From positions 124,001-188,000 of the forward strand of contig NZ_PJAR01000036.1 of assembly GCF_002836745.1 (NCBI RefSeq): a DNA stretch of 64,000 nt, given 5' to 3'. A program made the translations under genes and the position numbers. Position 1 is the first letter of the stretch; each line of letters opens with the position of its first letter. This DNA comes from Glaciecola sp. 33A (GTDB taxonomy: Bacteria > Pseudomonadota > Gammaproteobacteria > Enterobacterales > Alteromonadaceae). The notes below the pieces were generated by a model. The model was not told where the DNA came from. It worked only from the letters and a program-made list of their open reading frames with translations, and did not search any database. Shown piece by piece: positions 55,503-63,784 of this stretch.

Positions 55503-56039
55503 TTACTCCTTTTTATGATGCATAAATCGTAGCTCAAATGAGTGCTTATATGGCAACTCGCTTTGTGGCTTGACCATACTGATACTCAATAGGGCTCTGC
55601 TTAGCGTTGCCGCTGGCAGCCCTACTACAGTGGTCATAAACGCCATCGAAAATTGTTGTGTTAAAATGCCAATTACTTCATTTACTGTTTCGGGCGTTAA
55701 GCTTTGTTTTGACAACGTGCCTATACCGACGCTTATGCCCAGTAAAGTAAAAGTTAGTGCTAAGGTTGACATGCCATTGGCCGACTGCTGACCTATTTCG
55801 AACCAAAACGCTTTTTGCGCCTTATTCACGTTGGCTCTATTAACTAACGCAATCGCGTAACCTGCAAAAAGCAACAAGGGAACGAACAACAAGACGAAAC
55901 TGTAGCTGAATGCTTTTTCAACATAACTCAGTAGATCAATTAGCGTCATATTTGTCATGTAACTTGCGACCGCTAGTAATATAACCATCGCGCCTAATAG
56001 TCGACATACCGTTGGCAACCATTTCTCAATTGTTAACAT
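55503..56039 (-). CDS. MotA/TolQ/ExbB-like proton channel protein
   Basis: 178 residues with four predicted helices (about 9-28, 44-66, 86-107 and 131-153). The last two, STLALTFTLLGISVGIGTL and MAFMTTVVGLPAATLSRALL, match the two conserved pore helices of MotA/TolQ/ExbB proteins (Thr/Gly-rich T-L-x-L-x-G-x-x-x-G-x, and A-x-x-T-x-x-G-L-x-A). Such proteins convert the proton gradient into motion of periplasmic partners. Its neighbours encode single-pass periplasmic proteins, as expected. ATG 56039 has AGGG upstream; an earlier ATG at 56069 is possible. Confidence 0.75.
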   Translation of the reverse strand: MLTIEKWLPTVCRLLGAMVILLAVASYMTNMTLIDLLSYVEKAFSYSFVLLFVPLLLFAGYAIALVNRANVNKAQKAFWFEIGQQSANGMSTLALTFTLLGISVGIGTLSKQSLTPETVNEVIGILTQQFSMAFMTTVVGLPAATLSRALLSISMVKPQSELPYKHSFELRFMHHKKE

Positions 56040-56072
56040 GCTAATGACCCTGTAGTGATTTAAACTCATTCA

Positions 56073-56480
56073 TTATCTATATCCTGCTCTAGCATTGAGC
56101 ACACTTTCATTGGTCACGTTTACATTCTTCAACCATTGATCCATGGCACTCATTTTGTGCTCGGCACCGGCGTGAACCAAAAAGGTTTTGTCATACTGTT
56201 TAAACGCATTGTCGACCATAGTTGACTTAACGCTTAATAATCGTTCATCGCGTAATACCATTCTCTCCATATCGGCGAGTTGACGCTGTCGTTGCTGCAA
56301 ACGCATTTGTTTTTGTTGACTATCGAGCTTACTGCTCAAAAATTCGGATATAAGTGTCGCTCTTTCTCGTTCAAGATTGTTAAGTGTGAATAACTCATTA
56401 GCATTGACAAGTTGAGATGAACATAGGTACAACAAGACAAAAAAGGTGATTTTTTGAGTAACATTAGATGCATATTTCAT
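56073..56480 (-). CDS. Small exported coiled-coil protein
   Basis: 135 residues with a signal peptide (about 1-28, VNAN-E) and then a strongly helical, Gln/Arg-rich coiled coil (LDSQQKQMRLQQRQRQLADM, about 50-70). No Cys and no recognisable domain. ATG 56480 has GGAG nine bases upstream; the frame starts five codons earlier. It lies 23 bases from the next exported coiled-coil gene (56504-57421), so the two are likely partners in one periplasmic complex. Confidence 0.72.
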   Translation of the reverse strand: MKYASNVTQKITFFVLLYLCSSQLVNANELFTLNNLERERATLISEFLSSKLDSQQKQMRLQQRQRQLADMERMVLRDERLLSVKSTMVDNAFKQYDKTFLVHAGAEHKMSAMDQWLKNVNVTNESVLNARAGYR

Positions 56481-56503
56481 GATAGTAATCTCCATAATAT
56501 CAA

Positions 56504-57421
56504 TTAAAAAAAGAGGTCCGCAGCTTGGTTTGGTTTGGTGAAATTATTAATGACGACACCGTCTTCAGTTTCTTCATAAGCCAAGCGAAATTCAATGGAT
56601 TGTGCATCTAATGCAACGAGTTTCGCCATATAGCTGATCATTAGTGCTTCTTGATCCAACAATGACTGGTCACTTGCAGCCTGCATCAACAACTGCCTAA
56701 CGTACTCTTGTGCACTCACTTCAACTCCATCAATGGTTGGTGCTAATGAAGATTGATGCTGACTTATGGCTTTTTTTAATTGTTCTATTTTTCCCAAATT
56801 AATCGCGAATTCATCCGCATAAGGACTTGTTTTATCAAGGCGACCATTTAATAACGTAGCATCAACTTGAGCTATAACACGGTCCATGCGTTGTTTTGCC
56901 TCTTCTTGTTTGGCTCGCAGTTTTTGCATATCTAGATTTGCTGACGAATTTTGCTGATGAAACAACTTTCTCAGTACGTCTTCATACAAATACTGTTTTT
57001 TATTCAACGCGTCTTGGCGCAGAGACTGACTTAGTTGCATATCATCTAAATAGCTCGACTTTATTTGCAGCAAACTAACTTGCTCTTCTGTCATTTGATT
57101 CGCGCTGGCGTCTATTAATAGACTTTGCAACGCTTTAATTTTGTCACCTTTGTCTGCAATATTACTTTCTAACGAGAGCAATTGATTCGCCAATGGCGAC
57201 ATTTCAAAGTCCTGTTGAATGCGCTTTTCAATCAGATTTGCCGGCAGTTTCAGTAACGTTTCAGAGGCAACTGGTTGCCAATGATTGGTTGAATTCGCAT
57301 GGACTTTTACCGATGTAAGCATCGCAGTGATAAATACACATAGCATTGTTAAATACACCGTAGCCATTCTTTTTTTCGCCTTTGCATTATTATCTGCATT
57401 ACCGTTTTGTACTTTATTCAT
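56504..57421 (-). CDS. Exported or anchored coiled-coil protein
   Basis: 305 residues. A short basic cytoplasmic segment, then a hydrophobic segment at about 19-42 (MATVYLTMLCVFITAMLTSV), possibly a signal peptide or an anchor. The rest is nearly all helix with coiled-coil tendency (LLSLESNIADKGDKIKALQSL near 88-108; MQKLRAKQEEAKQRMDRVI near 165-183). No family recognised. The ATG has AAGG eight bases upstream. It is preceded by a lipoprotein gene, 44 bases away. Confidence 0.7.
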   Translation of the reverse strand: MNKVQNGNADNNAKAKKRMATVYLTMLCVFITAMLTSVKVHANSTNHWQPVASETLLKLPANLIEKRIQQDFEMSPLANQLLSLESNIADKGDKIKALQSLLIDASANQMTEEQVSLLQIKSSYLDDMQLSQSLRQDALNKKQYLYEDVLRKLFHQQNSSANLDMQKLRAKQEEAKQRMDRVIAQVDATLLNGRLDKTSPYADEFAINLGKIEQLKKAISQHQSSLAPTIDGVEVSAQEYVRQLLMQAASDQSLLDQEALMISYMAKLVALDAQSIEFRLAYEETEDGVVINNFTKPNQAADLFF

Positions 57422-57465
57422 GTTCTTAACCTTCTGATGAATATTAATTTATTGAGCGATAACAC

Positions 57466-58035
57466 CTAGTTTTTAAGCCAATAATTTTGGCGCGTTAACT
57501 CATTACGCAATGCCGTATTTATATTGAGGACCTGTAACTGATGAGCCGATAACTCGTCATGCTTTAGCAAGGCAACAGCGGTATCGACAAAGGACGTGTA
57601 GTCGGCAAATAAAAGATCTTGTTGAGGAAACTGCGTTCTAAATTCAGCTAAACTATGCTCGGCTAATTTGCTTTCTCCAGCTTTAATAAAATTAACTAAC
57701 GCTAAGGCATTTAATTGCATCGCAATTTCATTTTCCGGGTGTTTAGGAAAAAAGGATTTGTTCTCAATACAGCGTGTTGCCGCATTTGCCAGCGCTATCT
57801 GCTGGCCAATATCAGCAGTAGCACCGACACTGTTTTCACGTTGCAATACCTGCGCATGACAATCTGCGTCAAGGCGGTCTATACTCGTCGCTATTGCTTG
57901 GTTAGTGCTATTTGGTCTGCTGTGTTGTGATTCGACAGCGGCTTTGTGTAACGGATTGTTGCAGCCAGTTAGTAGCAAAAAAAGACTACTTATAGCCAAG
58001 CTAAAATAGTGTGTCGATATGCGTGTTCGTTTCAT
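57466..58035 (-). CDS. Lipoprotein of the FHA/TolQ cluster
   Basis: A 189-residue lipoprotein. Signal peptide and lipobox LLLTGC with Cys25, followed by N-N at +2/+3. The mature part is helical, with two further Cys (near 59 and 89) and possible TPR-like pairs (LNALALVNFIKAGESKLAEHSL). No family recognised. GGGAGAATAAA precedes the ATG. It is the first gene after a 100-base gap in the operon, which may hold an internal promoter, and it could be the outer-membrane anchor of the machine. Confidence 0.75.
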   Translation of the reverse strand: MKRTRISTHYFSLAISSLFLLLTGCNNPLHKAAVESQHSRPNSTNQAIATSIDRLDADCHAQVLQRENSVGATADIGQQIALANAATRCIENKSFFPKHPENEIAMQLNALALVNFIKAGESKLAEHSLAEFRTQFPQQDLLFADYTSFVDTAVALLKHDELSAHQLQVLNINTALRNELTRQNYWLKN

Positions 58036-58135
58036 TTTATTCTCCCGTCTTATATTACTTAGGGTTATAAAATGATTAGGCGGTTTTTTAGACTATTTAC
58101 AGTTTAGTTTGAATCTTACGCCAAAATAAGATGAA

Positions 58136-59521
58136 TTAATTAGCCGCAGTGACTAACTTTTGACTGATATATTGCGGGTTAATATCCATTTTTGAAAAGA
58201 ATGACGCCAGTATTTCAACCGAGGGTTTCTGTGTTTGTTCAAGACGTGACAAATACGATTTACATGCTGCTAAGTCTGCAAGATCCAAATGTTGGTTGGT
58301 AACAATCAGCACATACTCGCGGTCAGCATGCTGTTGTTTGGGTAACGGAATAGTCCAGTGAAACTCTTCATCAATAACAACCGAACTGAGTTCGATGAGA
58401 GTTTTACTGTCTGCAACTAACCATACTTGCGGTGTCTGTTTGGCAGTTATTAACGTTAGGCTGCAGGCATCATTAAAGGCCACGGCTGGAATTCTTGATA
58501 CATATTGTTGCGCAATTTTACTGACTTTTTTTAGCGCATTTCCATCGCAATACAAGCCACTTTTAATTGTGCTTATAAATCGAGTGTCAGTGTAACCGGC
58601 ACTCGCATTCAAAGCCCAATAGATATTTGCAGAGATAATTATAAAAAACACAGGCACTATTGTTAACACTAAGATAAGTGCTTTTTTTGACAGTATTGAC
58701 GAGTTTGAAGCCGCTCTATCAGAATCCGATGAATTGTCGTTTAATGGCTTGCTGCGGATTGCTGGAGCAACTAACTTAACTGCGTGAGCAGACTGGTTGT
58801 CATTGCATGCCATCGGAGAGGGCAATAACTGCTCAACGTGTTCTTTCAACTGATTTATGTCGATAACTGGATAAATAGCGCAATCTACCGCTGGGAGTAT
58901 TTGCGGTATGCTAGTTGTTAAATGCGACGATGATGCTGTCTGTTGATCGTCTTCCCCCAGCCTTAAATCTTTAGTATGCAGGTTATTTGCTGGCACAAAA
59001 AATTCAACTAATATCCCTTTCTTCATCCACAGTTTTATTTGCGGTGACGCTGTAATACATTTATCAGGAACATAGTTTACCGCCTCAATCGCACCCGTCG
59101 ACGTATTAATTTGACCTGTCGCGATCAACACCACATCTCCAGCCTTCGGTATTCCTTGTCCTAATTGAACAACGCCCGAACCTAGTTGTCCTGTCTCTGG
59201 ATTGGTTTGATCTATATGAGGAGCCAGCGAGGACACGTTTGCCTGAATGAAATGCGCTAAATAAAAAGGCAGTTGCCAACTACTTCCCTGATCTATATTT
59301 CTTGAAATATTCGCCCGAAAGCTATGACCGCCAAATTCAGATTGAACAACACCTGTACTTTTTTGTATAAATCGATGGTATGCAGAGCTAATCGTCGCTA
59401 AGTCAGTTGAGCCGTTGATCGTTATCACTGACTGCAACTCGACGTCTTGCAGTTCGGTAATACTTTGTATAGCGACAAGGCCTTTGCTTGTTGCAATAAA
59501 TACGTGGATAGTTAGTGACAT
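58136..59521 (-). CDS. Membrane protein with a Lon (S16)-like N-terminal domain
   Basis: 461 residues with one helix at about 280-303 (ALILVLTIVPVFFIIISANIY) and a periplasmic C-terminal domain with two pairs of Cys. The N-terminal 180 residues follow the order of the Lon protease domain: an I-x-x-x-I-D-x-G-S-S-W-x-L segment where Lon has D-G-P-S-A-G, then VVLIATGQINTSTGAIEAVN with VPDKC and ILVEFFVPANN, resembling Lon's MTGEI...G.VLPIGG.KEK...IIPxxN. The catalytic Lys position is not convincingly kept, so it may be a non-catalytic fold. The assignment is inference from pattern. Confidence 0.6.
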   Translation of the reverse strand: MSLTIHVFIATSKGLVAIQSITELQDVELQSVITINGSTDLATISSAYHRFIQKSTGVVQSEFGGHSFRANISRNIDQGSSWQLPFYLAHFIQANVSSLAPHIDQTNPETGQLGSGVVQLGQGIPKAGDVVLIATGQINTSTGAIEAVNYVPDKCITASPQIKLWMKKGILVEFFVPANNLHTKDLRLGEDDQQTASSSHLTTSIPQILPAVDCAIYPVIDINQLKEHVEQLLPSPMACNDNQSAHAVKLVAPAIRSKPLNDNSSDSDRAASNSSILSKKALILVLTIVPVFFIIISANIYWALNASAGYTDTRFISTIKSGLYCDGNALKKVSKIAQQYVSRIPAVAFNDACSLTLITAKQTPQVWLVADSKTLIELSSVVIDEEFHWTIPLPKQQHADREYVLIVTNQHLDLADLAACKSYLSRLEQTQKPSVEILASFFSKMDINPQYISQKLVTAAN

Positions 59522-59558
59522 TGGCTATCATGCTTCCGATATTGATTGATAACGTTTA

Positions 59559-60236
59559 TTAGCATAAATACAATTTTGTATTAGGGCTAGTTATCAAATG
59601 ATAAGTGGCACTGTCTTTTTCAATAATAATCTGTGCTCGTCCGTCAAGTACATTTTCAAAATGCAGCACTTTGAATTGATTTTTAAGCATACAATGTAAA
59701 AATACACCTTTTACGTATAGCGAGGTGTTTGCTTGCGTCTGTTTCAAACTGAGCAATAGATGCACTTGTTTGCTATTACTTTTGTCAGGCCTTATTTGAA
59801 AATCAAAATACTCAGTTGTCCTTGACATTATTCGACTATCCGAACTAGCAGCAACTTGCTCACCGCTTGAGGCAAAACTTAATTTGCCTAATACCCATTC
59901 ATATTGAGTATACAAACTCACGTTGCTTTTAATAACAGGCATCAATTTTTGCGACTTTGTAGCAAACGGAAAACAAGCGCAGCGGACTAACTCGGCAAAT
60001 GAGATACGGCGAGTCGCCAATGATATTATCGGCTTATCGCCTTCCCCATCTTCACTAACTTGAGCTACAGGAGCACCACCAGTCAAGCACTTATATTGTT
60101 GTTTAACCTTGAAGATAGCAGCTTGTTTACTATCCAATGGGGGAATTGTTGTTACCTCATTATTTTTACCTCTAGCGCTCTTAGTACCACCAGTAGCGGC
60201 GCCATTAGTATTGCTTTTGCTTTGTTTTTTACTCAT
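59559..60236 (-). CDS. Soluble protein of unknown function in the FHA/TolQ cluster
   Basis: 225 residues, no signal or membrane helix. A Lys/Ser/Gly-rich, low-complexity N-terminus (about 1-35) precedes a folded part with a Cys pair (LVRCACFPF, about 84-92) and C-terminal beta-rich stretches (YEWVLGKLSF, HLLLSLKQTQA, YHLITSPNTKLYLC). No family recognised. The ATG overlaps the upstream gene by eight bases (ATGAGTAA), so translation is coupled. It probably acts in the cytosol with the gene product encoded just before it. Confidence 0.7.
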   Translation of the reverse strand: MSKKQSKSNTNGAATGGTKSARGKNNEVTTIPPLDSKQAAIFKVKQQYKCLTGGAPVAQVSEDGEGDKPIISLATRRISFAELVRCACFPFATKSQKLMPVIKSNVSLYTQYEWVLGKLSFASSGEQVAASSDSRIMSRTTEYFDFQIRPDKSNSKQVHLLLSLKQTQANTSLYVKGVFLHCMLKNQFKVLHFENVLDGRAQIIIEKDSATYHLITSPNTKLYLC

Positions 60237-61914
60237 CTTTTAGCCCATGCCTTTTTATCAATTCACCTTTGAATATGAAAAGATCTGAGGTGAAAAATGT
60301 CTCAAGTGTGACAATTTGACTTTTTTTATTTGCTAATTGCTGAAACACCGCCTGATGTAAATCATGAATGAGCTTGCCGCCTTGCGCTATTTGTTCGCCT
60401 CCTTGTTCATAAATATCGGGTTCATGAAAGTCCTGACTATTTTTAAACCCTACCCGATTATTATTAGCAAGCGTCTTTTTTGCTAACGAAAAGAAATTAT
60501 TGAGCGTTTTTGATTGCAACAACCACCGGCTAATATGCGTAAATGTAAGCTCAGGTTTATCTTCACTATTTTCTAGTGTACTCACCAACCGTTGCAGCAT
60601 ATGACTAAAGTCTTGGCTCTCTTGGCGTTCAATCATAAAGGCAACACCTTGTGATAATAACCCTAAGCATCTGACATCTTTATGTTCATACAATACTGCA
60701 GCACAGCATAAAAGTGTGCTCCCAGCCTGTTTACGCCAGTCACTTAACCGCTCCAAATAAGTCTTGTAATCTTGTTTTGGCCTATCAATTACCACATCAT
60801 TTTCATCTCTCGTTTGTTGGATAATTAAATTCTGCCAGTCGCCAAATACATCGCTTCGTATTACAGATAAAGGAAACTGAGTAACCGCGCGGCGCAAGTC
60901 AAATAACAGCGCCACACATGTATATTCTTTTTTGGTCATAAATTTGGGTTTATCAACAAGCCAGATTGGCGGCGTAATTAAGTCTTCACTCAATTCAAAA
61001 ATAGTTTCATATAACCAAGAAGCTTGATTTTCGTCAAGCGAAGAGGTGTCACTCTGACTGCTCGTATGTTCCGAGTCAGATTCACTAAAAGAGATTTCAC
61101 GAGCGACTTTGACTTGTTGATAGGCAAACTGATAGTCAACGATATCAACTAAGGCATTTTCAAATTTCACGTACCCTGGCGTATTAATTGCTGAGCGCCA
61201 AAAATTCAGTACAGTTTCATCATTGAGCTTGTCTACGTCGCCATTTTCGCCTATCCATTGATGAATATAGCGGTATTTTTGTTGTAGATTAGCGGTTGGC
61301 AGGTGTACTTTTAAAAATTCGTATAGCTTCTTTTGTAAATAGCTTGCTAACTTTTCCACGCACTTGCTATCGGACGCAGAGAGCTGTGATTCAATGTCCT
61401 CTATTATGTTTGGAATATTGCTAACCAGCAATTCCAGCAAAGCGCTCAACAGCATCACTCTTGAAGCACTGACGGTGAAATCTTGTTTTGCAAAACTGAT
61501 AACCAAGCCCACCTGATCCAACGCCACTGAAGGTGCGCAAAGATCGTGTTGCGTAAGAAGAGAAATACGACTTCTGAAGCGACTGGGTGAAATAGCTTCT
61601 TGTATCCAGAAAAAATCCAATAAACCCTTGCTATAATCCTGGTGACGGACAATAGGCCAGCATAAATACGCCAGTTCCAAACAAGCTTTACCGTAATTTC
61701 GGCAAAGGATATATTGCGCAAGCTTATCAATTGTTTTTGCAGCGTACTTTTTACTCAGCTCATTATCTAGCCCGCTATTTTGCCCTCTACTTTGCCCTCT
61801 ATTTTGCTCTTTATTTTGCCCTCCTTGGTATTCGCGCATTGATAAAGTTTCTCTGAGCATATCAAATTCAGCTTGCAACACTTGACTAACACCGTACTCA
61901 ATAATATTAGTCAT
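60229..61914 (-). CDS. Large helical cytosolic protein of unknown function
   Basis: 561 residues, predicted mostly helical, without membrane helix. Residues about 31-46 are a Q-N/S-x-G tandem repeat encoded by four 12-base units. Other visible features are a Ser/Asp/Glu-rich linker (SESDSEHTSSQSDTSS, about 277-292) and a C-terminal FSLAKKTLANNNRVGF region. I recognise no family. It overlaps the FHA gene before it and the next gene after it by eight bases each, so it is part of the operon. It could be a scaffold for phosphorylation-dependent assembly, but that is a guess. Confidence 0.7.
   Translation of the reverse strand: MTNIIEYGVSQVLQAEFDMLRETLSMREYQGGQNKEQNRGQSRGQNSGLDNELSKKYAAKTIDKLAQYILCRNYGKACLELAYLCWPIVRHQDYSKGLLDFFWIQEAISPSRFRSRISLLTQHDLCAPSVALDQVGLVISFAKQDFTVSASRVMLLSALLELLVSNIPNIIEDIESQLSASDSKCVEKLASYLQKKLYEFLKVHLPTANLQQKYRYIHQWIGENGDVDKLNDETVLNFWRSAINTPGYVKFENALVDIVDYQFAYQQVKVAREISFSESDSEHTSSQSDTSSLDENQASWLYETIFELSEDLITPPIWLVDKPKFMTKKEYTCVALLFDLRRAVTQFPLSVIRSDVFGDWQNLIIQQTRDENDVVIDRPKQDYKTYLERLSDWRKQAGSTLLCCAAVLYEHKDVRCLGLLSQGVAFMIERQESQDFSHMLQRLVSTLENSEDKPELTFTHISRWLLQSKTLNNFFSLAKKTLANNNRVGFKNSQDFHEPDIYEQGGEQIAQGGKLIHDLHQAVFQQLANKKSQIVTLETFFTSDLFIFKGELIKRHGLKDE
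61775..61822. repeat. Four 12-base tandem repeats in a coding sequence
   Basis: Four units near CTATTTTGCCCT (one or two changes each) lie in frame in the unknown 561-residue protein and encode Q-N/S-K/R/S-E/G repeats. Changes in copy number would keep the frame. Confidence 0.9.
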
Positions 61915-63784
61915 GTGGTATTTTTTTCACAGATTTGTCGACAGCTTGCGCCGCGATAAGTATCAAATCGATAACAAAACCATTGACACTTAGTTGACTT
62001 TTTAGCGGCAAAGGAACAGATCCTAAAATCCTCGTATTATCAATTCTCACATCAAAGGTTTGACTGCATAAGTGTAAGTAAACTTCTCCTTTCAATTCAA
62101 TTTTCAGGACTTCATTAACCTCTTCCTGAGTTATTTTTGGCGTTTGACTGACTTGCCACTGTGACTCGCTATACCAGATATATTTGTTGAGTGAACATAC
62201 TAGATAAAAATTCTCATTACTTAAATACCAGCGATGATCAGCATACTCTGAGGGATTGAGAAAGCTTTTGGCAGACGAAAAATTGACGGCAGGTAGTATC
62301 GCGTTTTGACACAAACCCAAAGCGATACTCTGATTTGTTCCAATATGCCTAACTTGAAAACCGATGCTGCCAAGCTCGTCAGGGGGCGAAAGGTGAATTT
62401 GGTCCATCTCAGCAAGAATGTATTCTTTGTTATTTTCACATTCACGGTATTGTAGCCACATACCATTGGTACTACCTAAATCCTGAATTGTAAAACCGTT
62501 TGGCTGACGCGCAATAATAATACTCTTATGCACTCGAGAGAGAGTGTCTTGTGGCAAGGTAACATCTGCGCTAGTGTCACTTTGCGCTTTGGGACTGCTT
62601 CTGCCAATTCGCATCGATTGAGCACAGTTAATGTGTATTTTTTGCTCCCCAGAAGCTAAAATAATGCCTTCACAGCGCTGCCCGCTCTTAGCTGAAATAC
62701 CTTGGATTAAGTTTTTAGTAGACTCAATTTGCAAGTCAATCGACGGCCCATTAACAGCAACCTGACGCTGGCATAATTCAAGCGCTTTGTAAGCTTGCTC
62801 TAAGGCCGCCAAGCCCTTACCCGCATGCGCTAATTCAACCGCTTTTGAAACTCGTTTTTTGAACTGTTCGCGGTCATTTTGGATAGCTTGATGTTTAGAT
62901 AGTTGCTCGGCAATTGTGACCTCCAGAGCCTGTGCAGTCATATTTGACGCATTACTTTCGAGTGCTCTTTTAACAAAAATGTGGGCCGCTTCAATTTCAT
63001 TATTTTGCAATAATTGCTGCGCGTTATCAAACCAAATGTCTGCCTGGCTGACTCGCTTCTGCCAATATGATAATTGTTTGTGCCATTTGTTACGGCATAA
63101 AAATGGCAGCGGAATGAGCCTGAGTATATGTACAAATCGAATCCATTTTGCACTCTGGTTGTTTGACTCGTACACATTTAGTTTAAATTGGACCCAAGAC
63201 CAAAATGCCAAAAATGTTAGTAATAGCACTAATATTATCAAAGCACCCCAAAAAATAACCAACTGCATTGAATATGCAGAAACGGCTCTCGTGCTTATAA
63301 ATAGATTATCTTGGTGTATGAATGTAGACGAAACCTCAACATTCATACGTTCAAATAGATGAGACATTTGCTCACGGAATTGGCTTGGTGATAAGAAGGT
63401 AGAAAGCTCGAATGTGATCTCTTTACTCGGCAAAAACAACCCTAAAAAGTGCATTTTCGTTTTTTCATCCAGCAAGATGGTGTTCACATTGTCTGTTCTA
63501 GAAAGTACCATTGAGGATACAATATCAACCTCTTGGGGGGTGAAATTGACAAGTGTTAGCTTATAAGTGTAGCGCTTTTTTGTACTTGCTATTGGTGTCG
63601 CTAACTGTGGTATATTGCGCTCTGCAAGTGCTGGTAATTTTGGTAAACTCAAGCCGCTGTTATCACGTATTTCGCTCTGTAACGCATTATCGAAGATGCG
63701 GCCTTCAATTAATAAGGCTGACGCCAGAGATTGAGTAGTCAACATAAGCAAAGCCATAAGCAAAAAACAGGTGACTTTATTCAT
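61907..63784 (-). CDS. Membrane protein with cytosolic FHA domain
   Basis: 625 residues. A signal peptide (about 1-22) and a periplasmic domain (23-165) are followed by a helix at about 175-198 (VIFWGALIILVLLLTFLAFW). The cytosolic part has TPR-like helices (about 245-340) and an FHA domain at about 390-480 with all key motifs: RIGRSS, LSRVHKS and GSTNGMW. FHA domains bind phosphothreonine peptides, so a Ser/Thr kinase is expected nearby, perhaps beyond the window. A C-terminal beta region follows. It overlaps the SUMF1-like gene by eight bases (ATGAATAA). Confidence 0.9.
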   Translation of the reverse strand: MNKVTCFLLMALLMLTTQSLASALLIEGRIFDNALQSEIRDNSGLSLPKLPALAERNIPQLATPIASTKKRYTYKLTLVNFTPQEVDIVSSMVLSRTDNVNTILLDEKTKMHFLGLFLPSKEITFELSTFLSPSQFREQMSHLFERMNVEVSSTFIHQDNLFISTRAVSAYSMQLVIFWGALIILVLLLTFLAFWSWVQFKLNVYESNNQSAKWIRFVHILRLIPLPFLCRNKWHKQLSYWQKRVSQADIWFDNAQQLLQNNEIEAAHIFVKRALESNASNMTAQALEVTIAEQLSKHQAIQNDREQFKKRVSKAVELAHAGKGLAALEQAYKALELCQRQVAVNGPSIDLQIESTKNLIQGISAKSGQRCEGIILASGEQKIHINCAQSMRIGRSSPKAQSDTSADVTLPQDTLSRVHKSIIIARQPNGFTIQDLGSTNGMWLQYRECENNKEYILAEMDQIHLSPPDELGSIGFQVRHIGTNQSIALGLCQNAILPAVNFSSAKSFLNPSEYADHRWYLSNENFYLVCSLNKYIWYSESQWQVSQTPKITQEEVNEVLKIELKGEVYLHLCSQTFDVRIDNTRILGSVPLPLKSQLSVNGFVIDLILIAAQAVDKSVKKIPHD

